Both the position numbers and the translations under genes were made by a program. Under the pieces are notes generated by a model. The model worked only from the letters and a program-made list of their open reading frames with translations. It was not told where the DNA came from and did not search any database. Shown here in pieces: positions 20,101 to 32,900 of a stretch of DNA of 64,000 nucleotides (its first letter is position 1; each line of letters opens with the position of its first letter). Source of the DNA: Pomacea canaliculata (taxonomy: Eukaryota; Mollusca; Gastropoda; Architaenioglossa; Ampullariidae); contig NC_037591.1 of NCBI RefSeq assembly GCF_003073045.1, positions 28,677,319 to 28,741,318 of the forward strand. The letters are read 5' to 3'.

Positions 20101-20469
20101 CACCTGTGGGATCTGTTTCACTACCTTTGTGCGTGACAGCATCTGTTAATTGGTTTTGTGTATCTTTATACTAGTTGGAGGTGTGCATTTGATAGGAAAC
20201 CAAGGAATTTGAAAACAATATCTGAGACCTAAGGTTTATTAGCCATTCTGATCTTTGCAAGCGAGGCAAAAGGTCGTACAGTAGTTATGAACAGAACTTT
20301 ATTGAAAATACACAAACTGTATAGGATTATTAACACTAATTTTACAATTGTAGTAGATATATCTTAGGGACCTATCTTTCAGATCTAATGCTTTGTAGAC
20401 AAATGCAGCTAGGGGGTCAGAAATATTGATTCTATAGTCTGACATTATAAGTTGGAATCTGAATAGAGA

Positions 20470-20765
20470 AGGTCTTTTCTATTTTGGAACATAATGAAAC
20501 TGTAGATTTGACTGCAGATGTTTAGAAGAGAAATATCACAGTAATTATCTAGTTGATTAACATCACCCTTCTTCAACAAGGGCTGAATAATGGCTTCAGT
20601 CCATTAAATTTTCCATGATTAAAAAAGGGGAGATAGTACTTAAGAAATGTTAAAAAATTCCCCAATCAACCCGTCTGGCGCTTTTGCTTTACTATTCTTC
20701 AGAGATTGTTTTGCACGCACTACTTCTTCCATGGTAATACATTGATTAAACTTTATGTCAGCAGC
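20470..20765 (-). pseudogene. LINE reverse-transcriptase fragment
   Basis: The minus strand reads ITMEEVVRAKQSLKNSKAKA, then PDGLIGEFF, followed after a stop by WTEAIIQPLLKKGDVNQLDN and ISLLNICSQIYSFI. This is the N-terminal fingers region of non-LTR reverse transcriptases (pattern SLKNGKAPGPDGL ... W-AIIxPLxKKGD ... YRGISLLN). It has internal stops and no endonuclease or 3' part, so it is a short dead fragment. Its wording differs from the fragment at 22080-22830, so a different LINE family is likely. Confidence 0.75.
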
Positions 20766-22079
20766 ATGAGGTTGGAACGATCAAACTCAAGCGAAATATG
20801 AAGCTCAACAGGCATATACAGTAGTTATGAGATACTTGGCAAGTTATTGAATAACATCTAACCTTTTGCCTCGAAGATTAAGATCAGAAGGGTCGACGAA
20901 CTTTAAATCTCAGATATCTCATAAATACTACATGAGAAATCCACTTTGCAAATCATACATTACTCGACCACTCAAGCTCTCTCTCCTTATTCGTTAATCA
21001 AACTTAGTTCATTCAGAACATCGACTCTTCTACTTTAGCGTTTGCCTTGAAACATGTAAATCGGTTATCACACAGAGAGTTCTATCTGTTGAATGTGCAT
21101 ACCATAGTTCAGCGCGGTGTTACCGCCAGACCAGCACATCACCAAATACTTTGCACAAATACAAGAGCACGTGCATCCGGAGGGGTCACAACACGTCCCA
21201 CAGGTGAAAACGATAAAGCGACGTAACACCAAGTAATCACAGGAATACAGTCCAACGCGTCCTAGGTTGAGACTCGCTTGGATCGGGAATACGTGGTCGA
21301 CGCCATTTGGAATGGAAAATTGGTAATCACTCCACTGATGCCACAAAGGTTCGAATAACACGGGATCCACTGGCAGGAACTGGGAAGCCCATCAAGGTAG
21401 TGGGGAAAAAAAAATCCACTGACCTCGTCACAGCCGCGGGCCCGGGTACACCAACCCCCTGTCCCCAACTCGTCAGGCCTGTTCCTACGCCACTGTAAGG
21501 GTTGCTAAGGTCACACATGAATGATCTGAGCTTTGCTGGAGAAACGGTTACGCGCCACACAGGTGTCAAAGTACGTGCTCTCAGTAGTAAACCTGCTTAC
21601 AACACCTAATTTTTCTTCTGTTAACGCAGTCATAGGTCTTTCATTTAATAATTACTGTCTGCACTATTTATTCCGACAATTTTAACAATGCGATCTGTAA
21701 TAGTTTTGTAAAAGGATTTCAAAATTGCATTACGTAATATAGAAAAACCAACATCTTTACATGATATAAAAACCAAGAGTTTTGCCTCGTCTGGGCGAGG
21801 ATGCCTATGCCAGTCAGACACCGCGGTGGTAAACGTTTTACTCTCACGATGATCGGTACTCCGAGGTTCAGTTAGCTTCCAGTTCGCCCGGTCTGGAGGG
21901 TGAACACTGCTCACGCATTATAGTACGTTCTTTAACCTACCATCGGCTATCATACACGCTCCATTCATTCTTTCACTCTCACATGTAAAGGGTTAACATT
22001 TTATTGAAGGCACTGATCACTTGCTAAACCGATGGGCGATGGACAGAGTTCCGCTCTGAGCTATACAACGTCCAGCTGA
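20766..22079. other. Unassigned sequence with a CpG-bearing block at 21060-21600
   Basis: The stretch 21060-21600 is richer in CpG and GC than its surroundings (for example cagccgcgggcccgggtac near 21431), and several overlapping 60-100 codon ORFs run through it on both strands. None has a recognisable domain. The block lies between two LINE fragments and may itself be part of a recent transposable element, but no terminal repeats were found by eye. Confidence 0.35.
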
Positions 22080-22830
22080 CGACAGACCCGAACATTCTTA
22101 AAAAGACGATCTCTAGCTTCGGAAAAAGAACCAAAGACCTTGCATGCAGACCTGCAGGTCTTAAGGGAGGAGATTGAACAGGCCATCTGCAGTCTGAAGG
22201 ATGGTAAGGCTCCAGGGGTCGACAAAACCCCAGTGGAGTTGCTCAAGTATGGTGGGGAAGAAACAGTGAAGGTACTCACTGACCCGTGTCGCCAAATCTG
22301 GGAGACCAAGCGGTTGCCGAAAGAATGGACGCAGTCGCTGATCATTCTTCTGCCGAAATGGGAGAGCCAAAGGCAGTGCCAGAACTACCTACGATAAGCC
22401 TAATGAGTCATCCAAGTTATGGCGAAAGTGTTCTAAAATTGTCTCGATCGAGAAACACCTTCAGCTCGGTCAAGATGTGTACAATATCTTTATGGATTTC
22501 AATAAAGCTTTCGACAGAATCTGGCATTATAGAGGGCATAGTCCGAACCATCCAGCTGCTATACACACTATATACTATATGCTATATACACCAGCTTTGT
22601 TCTGCTCAACGGGAAATACGTGGGAGTCCGCCAAGGATGCCATTTTTTCTCCTTTTATCTCCAGTGCTGCTCAACATTTATCTGGAGATGATCATGCGAG
22701 ATATACGCTGCATGAACACCACACCTCCGTGTTCATCGGAGGAAGACCACTCAGCAACTTTTGTTTTGCTGATGACATCGATCATGCAGATGGCAGGCAG
22801 CAATGATGAATTGCAGGCTCACACATAAAC
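22080..22830 (+). pseudogene. LINE endonuclease-reverse transcriptase fragment, several frameshifts
   Basis: Phrases in order: EEIEQAICSLKDGKAPGVDK, TPVELLKYGGEE, IWETKRLPKEWTQSLIILLP, DVYNIFMDFNKAFDRIWH, LSPVLLNIYLEMIMRD, HEHHTSVFIGGRPLSNFCF with the catalytic ADDI, and MAGSNDELQ. They correspond to reverse-transcriptase motifs from the fingers to the active site (F/YADD). The frame changes at least three times and the middle is shortened. It belongs to the type often annotated in invertebrates as craniofacial development protein 2-like or RTE-like. It is not functional. Confidence 0.85.
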
Positions 22831-24594
22831 TCGCCACTGTTGGGGACGGCACACAAGTCGCAGACAACACACTCCGTCCCACACGTGTCCTTTCTGACAA
22901 CAAATTACAAAGATTTGTACGTGGGCTTACACTTCTGTATTATGCTTGTATTTATGTGAAGGCAGAGCAACAACATTTACGTAACACATATCAATACGTG
23001 TAAATAATTGCCAACCAAAAATCGCATATCAATGTCATAGACAACTCAACTTCTCGATCTGTCGTTCAGTCTACATAAAGTTATAAACCAATGTTACTTC
23101 AGTATAGTTCCCAAAATTCTCACGCACGAAATCCACACTAACACACACATCTATATATAGTCGTCACTTAACCTTTTTACACTCCATGTATTGTAGTAGT
23201 AATCAAAATGATAAATGATGCCTGAGTCCAGTGAGTAAAACAAGAAATAATTGCTATGAGATGATCATTACACTTTTGTAAAATGCCATGCCATGAACAA
23301 CGAAATTTTGAAACAGTAGAGGCAGGAAGACATATTAATGTGATAGTCAAATAGTCATGTCCTTCCTGAAAAATAGCAACATTATGAATAATATTTGTCA
23401 GCATGTTTAGAATGCTTGCTTTTGGTGCTGGCAGCTGGTACAAAGTCTTGGAGCACTGGCAAAGAATCATCAGCATGAGTGCCAAAAATATAATCACAAC
23501 CTGGGCTTTGATATATATATACTTATATTTCATGAGGGTGCCAGACCATATTTTATTATCAAATTTTTACAAACAATAAGGGTAGAATAAATGTGTATAT
23601 AAAAATCGGGACATCATAATAAAGAATTAAGCCTTGTAAACATTGCTGAAATGCAGAAAAACATCTTGCCGCTTTAGGCTGTAGTTTTAGTGTCAAGTAT
23701 CTTCAAAAAGGATTTGGTGCATATATGTGACAGCATTTATTACTTCATCAGTATCTATTCTGCTATGGCATGAGAGAACATGTCATAGAGTAGCAGGCTT
23801 AACAATGACAAATATTTACAGAAAGCACTGCAACAAATCTTTTGAATAAAATTAAGTGCAAACGTCTCCGACTGATTCTACAGGTCATGTAGAATTTATT
23901 CTGTGTGTATGCAATTCTGAGATTCTGAAGTATAGTAAATAACAGTGACATTAATTAAAACGAGTAAACAAACTTAAAAAGCAATGTATAGTATAGTATA
24001 TGCCTTACAATTCTTGTTAATTTGTGTGCAAGCTAATAAGTTCAGTTTTTGCTCTTCCTCTAATCATCTATTACATGTGTTTGACTTTTTTGGAAGAAAC
24101 CAGTCTCACTAAATTAAAACATAATCACATTATTCTTGTATCATATTTTTTCCAAATTCTTTTCAACTATGTGTTAATAATCTTAAGTTAAAAATTTCAG
24201 TTTAAAAAACATAAAATCATCAAGAATTAAGCTTTTATAACTCATGACAGCAGTGTGAACATTTTGAGATCTAGTACAATGACAGCTTATGGAAAAGTCC
24301 AATCTTGCAATCTGCACACTATTTATGAGCAAATGATAAACAGAAGCACCCTAGATGTAATCCTTTGTGTGGTATCTTGTATTTACTTTATACTTGCTTT
24401 ACTGCAAAATGCACAGAAACATAATCCGCTATATTGTGCATGTGTCATAATCAGTAAGCACATCTACCCCAAGTCTTATTTCCAAACTTTTGTTCCTTTT
24501 TCCATGAGTTGAGTTGCATTCATGGAATTATAAGATCATTTCTTCTACAGTTTAATTTGCAACCAAAGGTGAACAGTACCTAATATTCTAAGAA
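22831..24594. other. Intergenic and probable 3' UTR of the DUF1647 gene
   Basis: AT-rich sequence with no recognised domain in any frame. The part next to 24594 should contain the 3' UTR of the minus-strand gene. Several TTTATT strings (AATAAA on the minus strand) occur, so I cannot choose one as the polyadenylation site. Confidence 0.4.
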
Positions 24595-27500
24595 TTATCT
24601 CATACCTAAGCTCTTTCTGAGAATTGAAGTCCTGAACAAAACAAAACAGAAGACTGGAATGGCAGCTAGAAAACATAGCTGCAGATATGTCCAAGGCTGT
24701 TCAAGAAAGACTTCAATTTCTTCATCTTCTCTGTAAACAAGGCGTGGAGGCACATGACGCCTCTCTAGAGTGGTATAGCGCAGGCCGCGGTTCATCAAAA
24801 TGCTGAGGACAGAGATATCATATCTGTGGCAGCCTGTTGTTTTGGGCCTTCGAATGTCAAGACAGCCATCAATGCGTGACCACTTTGGTGCAATGCACTC
24901 AAGGTTTAGTGCACACTTAAGCCATGGTTTCATGATTGTGTCCCATGTTACATTTGTTCTGTACAGCACCAGCAGCTGGACAGAAAAGCAACCAAACTTA
25001 CAGTTTGCATTAAGTGTACATATACCCAAACTAAAATTGTCATCTTGATTAACAATAATGAGCAAAGAAAGACCAGTTAATATGGGTGAGGGACAATGAA
25101 AAAATGACTACAAAGTATAATAATTAGGGAAACCCATCATGAAATAGGCTGAAACTCAGATCCAGGGTATGACAAAACATTCACAGCCTAAGACAAACCG
25201 CTGTGGAGAGAAATGTGTATAGCCACAATAATGCAACTTCAACAGGTCTACTATTGAAATAAAGTGAAAGAAAAGCTAAAAATTGGACCTGAAAATATTT
25301 CAAGCAGACATTGTGTGTGTGTGCATGATTCATTAAATATAACAGCATAGTTACTCAATACTCAAATCTTTCCATTCAGTAAATTGCTAGATAAAAATAC
25401 TATGAAGTTCTTAGGCAAATACTTAGTCTAATATGGGTGATCACTATTTTCAAACATTAAAGTTTTCTACCTGGGAATCCAGTAGACCAGCTTCTTTAAA
25501 GGCACATCGACTCTCATTCAAGAAGGTGAAGGTCAGCTTGTTAGTGTAGGCCACAACTGAAGTGAAAGATGGGGTGTCCCATATCAAGTAATCATTCTCT
25601 CCTTGAGAAAGCAGACGACCTAATGAATTTCTGGTTTTGAAGCGAGTTGTAGGCTCCAAAAATATTACAGCTCCAAATTCCTCAAGCAGTTCCTGTAAAA
25701 CAGTTAATGCCATGAAATTAGTATGATCGACTAACAACTTTTACAGAAATATCCTATGGCAGTGAACATTAGTGGTACACTTTGGTTTGGACACAGCATA
25801 AGGAAGGTGGAGCTCAACCCTCTCCTTCTGATGCATTTACCTTCCCCTGTAAATCAGGCACCATTTATCTAAGAAATTTCTGGGTGCACAGGGGGGAATT
25901 TGCCAGCAACAGATCTTGAATCAGCGACTTTCTGCTCCACAGTAAAACACAGTAACTATCAGGCTATAAAGCCTTCCCACACACACCTGCATCACCACAC
26001 ACACACAAAGCCAGAAAAATAAGCACTCATTTACACAGATGATGGTTTACAAGTAAAAAAGTCAATAAGAAAGACTCGGCACAGGCAAGGAATGCAAGAT
26101 TATAAAGTTTTCACTTTGATACTAACAGAAACTGTTATCTACATTAGAACAAAGACTTATATGGAGATCAAAATATGTTACCTGCAGAATAATAGGTCTC
26201 CAAGCATAGTTCTGTGTGTCTGCCACATGGTCTGGGTAGGCGGAGTAGTCAATAGTGCGCAGATCACAGTTACAATACTTCTTTATCTGAAATTTATTCC
26301 CACATACACTTCGTGGTATGATGACATAAGCTGTAGCTGCTTCATATTTTTATTCTGCTAATTTTAGCATTATAAATCTACTTTAAAATTGTGTTGGAGT
26401 TTTCAAGGTGATATCTCCCTTAATTTGTTGCTTACATATTCACAATGAGATCATTATTACTATTTTTTCCCAATATCCAATGTATTAGCCAAATGGATAA
26501 ATATCACACCAAGAATCAGAGCTCCTGGACAGTCCACTAAGACTTTATCAGACATTTCACTTGATGACACTTTGTTTGAGGGACAATGCACTTGGCACGT
26601 CATCTAGAAGAAAAAAAATGTTGGCTTAATGAACATTTCAGCATCAGTTAGGGTGTGTTTGACTGAGTCTGCTCTAAGAATGGTAAAATCTCTCATATTC
26701 TGTCTGCCTATAACTATTTATATTGTCTGTAGCTGTAAAACAACAATAATAAAGCTCATAAAAATGAAGAAATATTAAACAAGGACTTACAATTTCTCTT
26801 TCCCGCCTGTACAGTCCTAAGTCATATACAATAAAAGTAATATCCAAATGCTCTGTTCTCAGGTCAGTTATATGTTGCACCAGGCCCTGCACCTGATAGA
26901 ACTGAGAGGACCAAACAGCTGTGACTAAAGGGCACAGTTTTTTAGCAGGCAAATTTTTGGTAGATTCATGCGCAGACTGCAGCCTCAACAGGTATGGACC
27001 TGCATCTCCCTTGGGATAATTAGCCACATGCTTAAGGTTCTCCTGAGGGTCCACACTAAACTGGTCTCTACAGGGCCCCTGTAAGAAACCACAGTAAACA
27101 ATCTCATAGAGAATCTAGCAGAAAATGAAAAATGCTGTGAGATATTGGGTTAAAAACTTTGCAAGTAATCAAAAATAATTTTTCTTTTATTTTGTATTTC
27201 AAATATTCCAACTATTCCACTCTCTAATGTTCACAGGTTTTAGATTGTTGCAGCAAGCAAAATACACCAGGTAACAAATTTACATTTCTGCGCTCACTAG
27301 TCCACTTTATGTGACTTGCATATGATAAATAATTGGGTAGTGACATATATATAAATAGGTAAAGGTTATCCTCTCCGCATTTTTTATAAGGTTGTTTGAA
27401 AAGCAAGATCCCATTTTTTTGTGGTGCCAGCTCTTTTGTGAGGGCAGTGCCACTTTCTTCTCCCTCTTACTACTTTACCTTTCCCAACCTGTTATGGAGT

Positions 27501-28972
27501 AAGGTACCCATTCCTGATAGCTGGGTTGAGAAAGTTTTCTATGCTGTATGGATGTCAAAATGGTGCAACTTTGGGTCAGGATGCCAATGATCTAACCCGG
27601 CCAGTTCTACCATTAGGCAAAATAGGCAGTCACCTAGGGCACAGTCACGAAAGAATGCCCTGCTGTTTTTTTTAACTTTGAGCAATGAATAATGTTAGTG
27701 ATAAATGGGACCACATGTCAGGCTCACCTTTCTCTCTACTTTCTTGAGTTGGAAGGAGTTCTGCACTTACACATAGGAAATGTTACAGGTGAGTTCAGGG
27801 ACAACACCACTAGGCATGTTTCTTTTTTGTTACGACACCTATTTTATGCTCAATACTATCTTCACTTATGAACTTTGAACCAGTGGGCACTTGGCTAATG
27901 TCATGACTGCATTCTCATTTAATAAGAGCATTAAAGCTCTTAAGAAAAAAATATCGAAGTAGAGTCATTTGAAGTTAAATATTTTTGATGATAAATGGTT
28001 CACTTTTTTTGAAGGAGAGATGTGAGGTGCAGTATTTGTCTTTCACCCAGGATGTACATCTCTGCCTTGCGCCAACCCTGGATCTAACCATTTGGTTATC
28101 TGTGTCCCCAATGATATATATATATGTGTGTCTGTGCGCATAAAGAGATTTTATGTGTATATATATATATTTTCAAATCAAACAGGAAACACAAATTACA
28201 TAACTTAAGGTATGCAATGTCTGGATCTCAATTATCCCTACATACAACTACCCAATGTCATCACTATTGACGATCCATTAATGTGGTATATATAATCTAA
28301 TTATATATTATTTAAATAACAGATATTATAATTATGTTGTATTATATGAATGTGATTATTGTTATTATTAATCAAGAATATAGAAAGAATCAAAACTTAC
28401 CTCACTTAGATCTTCCTCATCTGTCATGATGCGAAGAGCCATAAATGCATAGCCAAAGCTTTGATAGAGCAAGTATATCAGAACACACCAAAAGATGAGA
28501 GAGAGTACCATGGTTTTGGTGGTCAGTGGAAAACTTGATGGTCGCAATTTGTCTTTGCTGTCATCAGCCCAGTACTCCTTACCTTTCTGGCTTTGTCTGG
28601 AACCAAGGCCTGGACGAATGCTGTTATCCATTACACCTTTTCTCTGGAATAAAGAAAATGTATAGGGTGAGTGAAAACAGAAACATCCAAACTGTTTCTA
28701 GTGTTGTTTAAAGTAATAACCAATAATCGAAATTTGCACAAAGAAACTACGAATGATAGAAAGAACTAAGTTTCAATAAAAAATGCAATAAAAACTGAGA
28801 GATTGATAGGAACTGTTGGGGTAAAGGTAGGTAGCATTAGGTTCACTGAAGTACACATGATATAATTCACAAAATGTAGCTTCAGGTATAATGATACGAA
28901 GCATATGTAACTCACCTGGCCTGTACGAAGGCCAGCTAAATATGACTCTTGTAAACTGGAAAGATCACTCAT
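24595..28972 (-). CDS. DUF1647 (glycosyltransferase-like) membrane protein, 431 residues
   Basis: Six coding exons on the minus strand: 28916-28972, 28401-28643, 26791-27078, 26182-26286, 25471-25692 and 24595-24975. All junctions are GT/AG and phase 0. A strongly hydrophobic segment at about residues 64-82 (VLSLIFWCVLIYLLYQSFGY) looks like a type II signal anchor. The luminal domain shows LCPLVTAVWSSQFYQVQGLV, DITFIVYDLGLYRRE, YPDHV-YAWRPIILQELLEEF, GAVIFLEPTTRF and TNVTWDTIMKPWLKCALNLE then CIAP. These are the ordered motifs of the DUF1647 family, expanded in nematodes and related to Golgi glycosyltransferase-like domains. Substrate is unknown. A second hydrophobic stretch lies at residues 402-419, just before the C-terminal RKSLGMR. 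The exon with the start codon has an acceptor at 29016-29020, so a non-coding exon lies upstream. Confidence 0.88.
25780..25975 (-). repeat. tRNA-derived SINE, antisense copy in a DUF1647 intron
   Basis: On the minus strand, TTATAGCCTGATAGTTACTG is followed by GGAGCAGAAAGTCGCTGATT, CAAGATCTG and CCCCCTGTGCACCCAGAAAT. This is the layout of a tRNA-like head (box A about GCCTGATAGTTA, box B about GATTCAAGATC) with a conserved central part, as in several mollusc SINEs. Its 3' end, near CTTATGCTGTGTCC, is uncertain and no clear duplication was found. It is in the same orientation as the host gene. Confidence 0.6.
27597..28080. mobile_element. Non-autonomous hAT-like MITE, about 484 bp
   Basis: The segment is flanked by a perfect 8-bp duplication, GATCTAAC, at 27589-27596 and 28081-28088. 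Its left end reads CCGGCCAGTTCTACCATTAG followed by GCAAAATAGGCAGTCACCTA. Its right end reads TGCCTTGCGCCAACCCTG. The right terminus (CAGGGTTGG on the other strand) and the left CCGGCC are consistent with decayed CAGGG-type ends. No coding capacity is present. It lies in the intron between coding exons 2 and 3 of the DUF1647 gene. Confidence 0.55.
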
Positions 28973-29713
28973 GGTAAACTGTATCCAAAGTTTCCTGGAC
29001 AATGACAGGTATTCTCTGTGAAAGTAAGAATTAATTTATGGTGGTGTGATGCTGTTCTCTTGCGCACACACATACACACACAGAAAGAATGAGCTAAATG
29101 GATATAAGGCAAGAAGCAATCTTCATTCACTCATCTGTACATAATACAATCCTCTGAGACATCAAAAACCATATATACTTAAGTGGATGCTTCAAACCAA
29201 TCTGAGGGTGAAAGGTGATCCCAAAGTTTCTGATTTAAACAACAGACTCTCTTTATCAGTAGTTTGAATATAGACTGATGTAAAATACATTATTGGAAGT
29301 ATACAAGTACCAAACATGCACAAGCATTTATATATATGCTGGTGTTCAATATTTCCCAGTATGATTTCCACTTAATATATTTATTTCAAAGAAGTTCCGT
29401 TACATAATGGTTAAGAGAATCTTAGTGCTAATTACATTCCCAAATAAATCTTCGCTGATTTGACAGCATCACGACTTGAATTTTGTAGAAATTTAAATAT
29501 AAAATTATATATATATATAGACAGCAACCAACGAAGACATTTACAGGTACATAATTTAAAAATATTATGAGCGTTTTTAATTAGCAATGGAAATTATGAT
29601 AGTACTTGATTATTTTGCGTTAAACATCACCCCAAAAATACGAATAAAACTATGCAAAAGTACATGCAGTTACTATACAAGCTGCGTCCAGGGCTATATC
29701 TGCCGGTACTCAC

Positions 29714-29930
29714 CTTAATTACTGTTTCCACTTAACACTAACCAATTTTAGAAAGCAAAGACCAACTACAATGTTATGATAAAAAACTTATTCTGGTAAG
29801 TCTAGATTCTAAAATCTGCTCTTATCTGCACGGATGCATGCAATTAGAACATCAAGCTAACACATGACAAAGTGCGCGCCATCTTCCGACAACAAAGCGA
29901 GTTTCCTAGCGACTGTTCAGTCGCTTGCAA
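29714..29930 (-). promoter_or_regulatory. 5' non-coding exon and promoter region of the DUF1647 gene
   Basis: A strong minus-strand donor (attaag|gtgagt) ends an exon at 29714. The only acceptor needed downstream is the one at 29016-29020, which joins the 5' UTR to the ATG exon. Near 29871-29886 the minus strand carries AAGATGGCGCGCA, close to the YY1 initiator motif found at TATA-less start sites, in a local CpG-containing patch. The exact start site is inferred. Confidence 0.4.
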
Positions 29931-32900
29931 TGTTTAAAACGTCGCGTTAATAAAAGATTATTAATATTTTATTCGAACTTTTTTTAAAAAGGATTTTAAT
30001 GTTCTTGTGATAACTCACAGATGAAAGAAAAAAAAAGAAGAAAAAAGCTGTTGATTCATTGTGGGACTGGGGACATGCAACCAGTCATGACACCTTTTGC
30101 ACCTTCGCCTTTACGAGAGCACTAGGTCCTGAGGCTCGGAGAAGCGGTATCTTGCAGGGTACCGAATCAGCTTTTAATACAAAAAATGTAACTTCTTAAA
30201 AGTTCATATTATGTTTAGCGTCAAGGTTACGCAACTCAGTACTGTCAGTAAGCCAAAGTCAGTGGCGCAAGGTCCGGGTGGTCTTGTCAGCTTCTGTATC
30301 CGTTTTCTCCTCCCCGCCCACTTTTCACCGATACAGATCATGGAGCCAGACGGCATGTAAGTTCAGAGATACTTCATGCCACACAGATCGATTGCTCAAT
30401 TCGTAGGCAGAATTTTTTTAAAAGTGAAGTAAGGAATATTTTCCGTTGGCAACGCTCTCTTCCAGGAACAAGTGAAGCATTTTTTTTAAAAATAAAAAGA
30501 ATGTGACGTGCAGGTCAGAGGACTTGAATCAGAAATATAAGATTTTTTCTAGGTTTAGCACAATGGGTGGGTCTAAAAACCATGTAGGATTCGGAAACTA
30601 GCAGATTATTCTAAGGTTCATCACCTTATGTTTATAAAGAATGCTAAACACAACATCCATTGATAATTACCACTATGCATCACATACTGCACCTTAAGAA
30701 TGCAAACAAGACCTTAAAGGTTTGCAACTTATTTATTTACTTTATGCAAACATTAAATTTTACAAAGATCCAGACCTGAATAAAAAATTTTAATACAGAA
30801 ATACTTGTGGCATACTGGTGATATTACCATTCCATGCAACATTACAAACAATACTCATTCACACACGTACCATGCAGTTGCACAGCAGAGACAGAAATAA
30901 ATTTATTAAAACTGAATGAAACTTTAAAAAAAAAACTCAAAAAAATTCTCATGCACATAAAAGTTGTAAAAATTTGCAACTGGAACGACAAGATAAAATT
31001 ACACCAACAAATGAAACCCAAAAAGCAATCTTTCACCCTTTACCCGCAGAATAACTTTGACGTTCAATAGTGAGTAGTGAAAACTTTATATATACAGATT
31101 CTTAAGGGCTAAAACTTCTCAGCACTGTAGGAAATTAAAAAAAAAAACCAAAAAAACAAAAAACAAAAACAAAATCCAAATCTCCAATTTTAAGAATGAG
31201 TTTCAAATATACATCTGAATGCCAGCTCAAAAACTGTCGACAGGAAGTGGCACTGGGCTATATATTGCTCTGTTCTAATCATTAATTGGTCACAAAGTGC
31301 CTTTGAATGTATTTTTATCCACAGGGTAAATCTGAACATTTTGTTGACTAACAGCATGAATTTCAAGTTCATTGTGGAAAAAACCCACTTCATACTGCCT
31401 GCAGAATTATCAGCAGCATAATCATTGTCATCATCAATGTCACCACTATTGTTCCTCAATAGTTAATGGAATACTACACACATTTCCAGCTAAGCTTTGT
31501 GAATTTTGTGCTGTTTTCAGTGTGTTGATTACCCTATGTTACATCTTCTCAATGAAGGTTTTTAGAAAATGAGGGATTTATTTCCTATGCAAACATTCAC
31601 TCTTGTCTTCCTAATTTGAGACATCTAAAAAAGATAGATGACTAGATTTTGGGAGAGTCTTTTAGATATAATAATTTTGTTTCTGGTGAGACCCCTTCAA
31701 AAGTGTTATTATAAATGAGAGAATGGGGTAGAGTAACATGCACACAGCATATTTAAAGATAATGCTATTGACAATTCCCTTTCTCTATCTTTGCAATACT
31801 AGCCATAAAATGCTGTTAACATATGTGAATAAAATCAAAACTTGATAACAGTGAAAGGATTTTGTGATTTGTGAAAGGATAACCAGTTAAATTTCAGAAT
31901 GACCAAAACATTTCATGAAGACCTCATTTAATCGCAACCCTAACCAACAGCCTTTCAGAAATATCTGGCCTATACTTATTAAAACACTAGCATGATTACA
32001 TGCTGTTAAAGATTTGCATAAAGGACAAAGCCAGCACCAACCCAAACAGGAATCAAGATTTTAGTGAATTAAAATTCTTGATATATCCTGAATTTTGACA
32101 GTTTTCCTTTATGTTTCAAATTCATTACTGTTACCATTTTGACAGATTAAAATTAACTTCACGGTCGTCATGAAAGTGTACACTCCCTTTCACTGGTTCC
32201 GCAGACACCAAAACAACTGGACATGGAATGGCAAAATATGACAGCTTCCCTGATGATCACAAGCTATCTTACTGCTGACACAAGCTTTATTGCCAGTGAC
32301 TGATATTTTTTAAAAAAAATCACACGAATTAAAAAAAAAAAAAAAATAGAAAGGACAGGAATGCCTTTGAGCTCAGCACCATTTCCACCCTCAACATCAC
32401 AACAATTCTTTTATTATAAAAATCTGTCCTCCAAACTACTGGAAGTCTACTGACATCAAATTCAGCTTATTTGTAAGCAACAAATGAATGGAAGGTAATG
32501 AGTCTTTGCTGGTGAAAGACTGAAACAAGACTTCGGGGTCAAAATGAGGACTTACAGAGGTGTGTGTCTTAAAATCTGCAAAACTTCAATATGGAAGTTC
32601 ACTCCTCACTTTCATTTTGATATTTTATAGACTTACTCTTGTAGGCTGCAACAATCTCTACAGTCAGTAATGGGAGTAGGGGATAGGGGAAGAACATGCA
32701 TGGAAGAATTCAAGTGAAATCGTTGTCCGGATTAAAAATGACTGTAGTATCATAAAACCACAAGCACCGTTAAGTGGAATAACATGGAAGACGTAACAGC
32801 ATTCACCTACATTTGTCTGACTAGATATAAAGATATATCCAACTGTGGAGCAGCAGGAAGGACAAGAATGGTGAAGACAGAGGGAACTGCAAATGTGTAA

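Noticed and set aside
22286..22828. 180-codon plus-strand ORF as a single gene
   Set aside because: It only partly follows the LINE reverse-transcriptase frame; the motifs switch frames, so it is a chance composite within a dead LINE.
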